Below are positions 57,051-64,000 of a DNA stretch of 64,000 nucleotides, piece by piece. The notes beneath the pieces were generated by a model that saw only the letters and a list, made by a program, of their open reading frames with translations, did not search any database and was not told the DNA's origin. Every line of letters starts with the position of its first letter. The stretch's first letter is position 1. The stretch is from Ridgeia piscesae. Its lineage: Eukaryota > Annelida > Polychaeta > Sabellida > Siboglinidae. The DNA lies in the NCBI GenBank assembly GCA_025642075.2, contig JAODUO010000131.1, forward strand, positions 143,501 to 207,500, given 5' to 3'. Both the position numbers and the translations under genes were made by a program.

Positions 57051-58056
57051 GTGCGACAGCCAGCCAGCGGACGCCGGCAGTCTGGCCTGCGAGCACGGCT
57101 TCTGTCACGACTGCTTCGGGCGCTACGTCAACGGAAGCCTCGCCGAGCTGAGCACGCGCCTGCGCTGCTGCGTGTGCGGCGCGTGCAGCCGCCTGGCGGT
57201 GGAGACGCGCGACGAGACGGTCGCGATGAGCTTCGGGCGCGACTTTCCGCCGCGGCTGCGTCGGCCGACGGCGTTGGCGGTGAGACGCAACACGGGCGAA
57301 TTCGTCCTCGTTGACCGCGCATCGGAGCGGGTGCTGGTGTTCGACGCGAACGGTCTGATCAACACGGACTTCGCCTACGTCTACGACACGCTTCCGATGA
57401 CCGGATTAACGGTCACCGACGACGACTGCATCGTCGTGCCGGCGCGCGATCGCGGCTATCGTTGCCTCAGTTTCTACACGCTAGACGGCGCCTTCCTGCG
57501 CTCCACCTATGTCGCAACGGACGCTGTCATCGAGGGGGTGGCAGTCGCGCCGGGGGACTGGCTCGTCGTCGCCGACAGCGCCAACGCGTGCGTTCACCTC
57601 ATCGACGACCGTCGCAGGTTCATCCGCAGCGCGAGCGTTGACCAACAGCCGGGCGACTCCCACCGTCCGTGTCTGGCGGGTGTCGCCGTCAACAGCGTCG
57701 GTGAGATCATCGTCAGCGACTCGGCGAACGACTGCGTGCGCGTGCTCGACGCCGACGCCAGGTGGCGCTTCAGCGTCGGCTGTCGCGGCGAGCGTCCGGC
57801 GCAGTTCAACTGTCCGCGAGGTGTCGCCGTCGACGCCGACGACAACATCCTGGTGGCGGACAGCCGAAACAACCGCGTGCAGGAGCTGTCGGCGACGGGG
57901 AAGTTCCGTCGCTATGTCGTGCGCTACAACAGGGGAGATGACGTGTACATGTCGCCGACAGACGTCGCCACGCGTTCCGACGGCTCGGTCGCCGTGCTGA
58001 TGACCGGAGTTCGGGATTCAGACGTCGGCGAGGTCCGCATTTACGCGCCTGTCTGA
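57010..58056 (+). CDS. Intronless RING-finger NHL-repeat protein (TRIM-NHL-like without B-box)
   Basis: A single open frame of 348 residues, GC-rich unlike its surroundings. Residues 12-56 form a C3HC4 RING: C12-x2-C15, C27-x-H29, C32-x2-C35, C53-x2-C56. There is no B-box or coiled coil. From about 80 to the end are six NHL-type blades, each with a G-[VL]-x-V start and a VxDSxN or LVDR-type middle: PTALAV, MTGLTV, IEGVAV (VVADSANACVHLID), LAGVAV (IIVSDSANDCVRVLD), PRGVAV (ILVADSRNNRVQEL) and SPTDVA. RING-NHL proteins are typically E3 ubiquitin ligases whose propeller binds substrate or RNA; here that is inference. The ATG at 57010 is favoured because the upstream duplicated start is frame-closed. 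The lack of introns suggests a retrocopy or a lineage-expanded single-exon family. No poly(A) signal is obvious close by; AATAAA near 58899 is possible. Confidence 0.9.
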   Translation: MRGKGASGNSKCCVCDSQPADAGSLACEHGFCHDCFGRYVNGSLAELSTRLRCCVCGACSRLAVETRDETVAMSFGRDFPPRLRRPTALAVRRNTGEFVLVDRASERVLVFDANGLINTDFAYVYDTLPMTGLTVTDDDCIVVPARDRGYRCLSFYTLDGAFLRSTYVATDAVIEGVAVAPGDWLVVADSANACVHLIDDRRRFIRSASVDQQPGDSHRPCLAGVAVNSVGEIIVSDSANDCVRVLDADARWRFSVGCRGERPAQFNCPRGVAVDADDNILVADSRNNRVQELSATGKFRRYVVRYNRGDDVYMSPTDVATRSDGSVAVLMTGVRDSDVGEVRIYAPV

Positions 58057-59016
58057 CGACAGCACAGAACCCGAAGCTTTCCGGAGCTTTCCGAAGAAGG
58101 AGGACCTTCTTAGCAAAACACTATACAATATTGGCTTTTAAGTTGATCCCGGATTACATTACATCCGTTTGAAGAAAAAAATGCATTTTTAGTTCCAATT
58201 CTGACTCGATGGACAATCGCTGTTACCAGCGCCACTGTTCTTTGTTGTCACAATGACGTCATTGGTGAATGTGACGTCATACGAGTGCACGGTGGATGTT
58301 ACGGAGAGGAACTCCAGGAAAAAATAATCACGTGAATTTTGAAATCGCTGTCTCACCTGATGACTAATGTCCTTATTATATTTCGATAACTTCGTTGATT
58401 ATACTAGTTTTGTTTACAATTCGTGTTCCATGTTAGCAACATTTAACAAGAGTTAAACTTCTGTCTAACACTTTGGCGTGACCATCCTTTCTCGGTGACG
58501 TCATAATTGACAATGACGAGGATACGCATACTTTTGACATCCACGATTCTACGTCTGCGGTTATTACGTAAACTAAATCACGCGACAGATCTTCGAATCC
58601 ACAAAGAACAAGATATGCTATTTATTAAGCACATATATTTCGGAGAACCTCAAGAAATCTATGGTGGTTTTAAAAAACATTTGCGTTACTTGGAAGATTT
58701 GTCACCGATCGGTGAATCTTCGAAGCCAAACATTTGTGTTATATCGTGTTATTTATTGATAAATCACAGTTTTAAATAACTGTACAATAATTTGAGAGTT
58801 ATTTGCTTTGTAAAATGTCTGCGCGGTGTGGTTGTAAAATGTATAGCGAATAGAGGAAGTCATTCAATATTAAGTTCCATAATTTTAATTGCTGCTACAA
58901 TAAAATATACCGATTTCTTTTTATTAATCACAACTACTTATCTTAAGCGCATATTATACAATGAGCAAGCGTGCGCCTGCACAAACACAACACACAACAC
59001 AACACACAAACACACA

Positions 59017-59069
<53 letters not shown>

Positions 59070-59596
59070 ATGCGCGTATGCACACACGTACACGCGCACG
59101 TATCACACGACACAAAAACACAACTAATCGTACAAAAACAAGTAAATACGTTGCTTCGGTCCGTATTTGACAACTGCAAGCATCGAAACTGTGTACAATA
59201 TTATAATATTTACAACAAAGTTTTCCGCAAAAAGACTATTTAGTCAAATGCCATTTGGTACTTATCTAATTACAATGACCATTGAATATTGTTAAACAAT
59301 AAATGCACCAATCTGACGTTATTCATGCTGATAATGTATAATTGTTTTAATATATTTTATATTAGCCTGTTAACGTAGAGCTACGCGCATACAGATAGGT
59401 TAGGCCCCGCTAGTTCCACACTTCCGGCTGCGTGCGCAAGTTAGTTCGCCAATTTCCTGCCGTATTTGGCACAGACGAAGAGACGGACGTGCAGTTCTAT
59501 TCAGTAGTTGGCCTCGTCGGACAATTCACTGGTGAGACTGTCTAGAAAGGATTAACCGCATTCAATCCCAGTCGTGGCGTGTCGTTGTGACGTTGG
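58057..59596. other. Short convergent intergenic region
   Basis: The 3' ends of the RING-NHL gene (+) and the Deltex-like gene (-) face each other here. It contains a (CA)n run at 59011-59064. A 90-codon plus frame at 58507-58779 has no recognisable feature. Confidence 0.5.

Positions 59597-64000
<4,404 letters not shown>

Noticed and set aside
56500..57108. 202-codon minus-strand frame opposite the RING-NHL 5' flank
   Set aside because: It spans the tandem duplication and the antisense of the RING region; no domain and no conserved pattern beyond the duplication.
57509..58000. 163-codon second-frame reading inside the RING-NHL gene
   Set aside because: Arg/Ser/Thr-rich alternate frame typical of GC-rich coding DNA.

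Overview
The window is animal nuclear DNA: genes split by GT-AG introns, long AT-rich intergenic stretches, many microsatellites, SINEs, LINE tails and MITEs. The best clue to the organism is a complete gene at 37699-40615 for an extracellular giant-haemoglobin linker chain (signal peptide, coiled coil, LDL-receptor class A module, Cys-rich beta domain). That family is known from annelids, so I infer an annelid; I cannot name the species, although siboglinid tubeworms would fit.

Layout. 1-4704 (+): the last six exons of SMG7 (nonsense-mediated decay), then gene-poor DNA. 11480-12640: a 35-bp minisatellite that runs into the 3' end of a DIPK1/FAM69-family gene (12634-16825, -); a stray copy of that gene's C-terminal coding sequence lies inside the array. 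13860-20800: microsatellites, SINEs and a LINE tail. 21453-24645 (+): complete RPS5. 25200-29400: a dispersed repeat family, a perfect hairpin and a decayed C2H2 zinc-finger gene between two direct repeats. 29400-37600: AT-rich DNA with (GT)n, (CA)n and (TA)n arrays and no gene I can support. 37699-40615 (+): haemoglobin linker. 44401-49856 (-): complete SURF2, with two MITEs that have target-site duplications in its introns. 50800-55650: satellite blocks in opposite orientation around an 820-bp (GTAT)n array, within a possible inverted-repeat-bounded element. 57010-58056 (+): intronless RING-NHL protein whose promoter and start codon are duplicated just upstream. 59597 to the right edge (-): a large protein with a Deltex C-terminal domain but no RING, carrying a GATA-like zinc finger and two repetitive low-complexity regions instead.

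The genes are not an operon and most are unrelated: RNA surveillance (SMG7), ribosome (RPS5), a secretory-pathway kinase-like protein (DIPK1), a nucleolar-type conserved protein (SURF2) and oxygen transport (linker). The last two genes are both ubiquitin-type proteins and lie about 1.5 kb apart, convergent. Exon coordinates were read by eye from splice signals, reading-frame phase and remembered family sequences; no alignment was run. All gene models given here keep phase across every junction.
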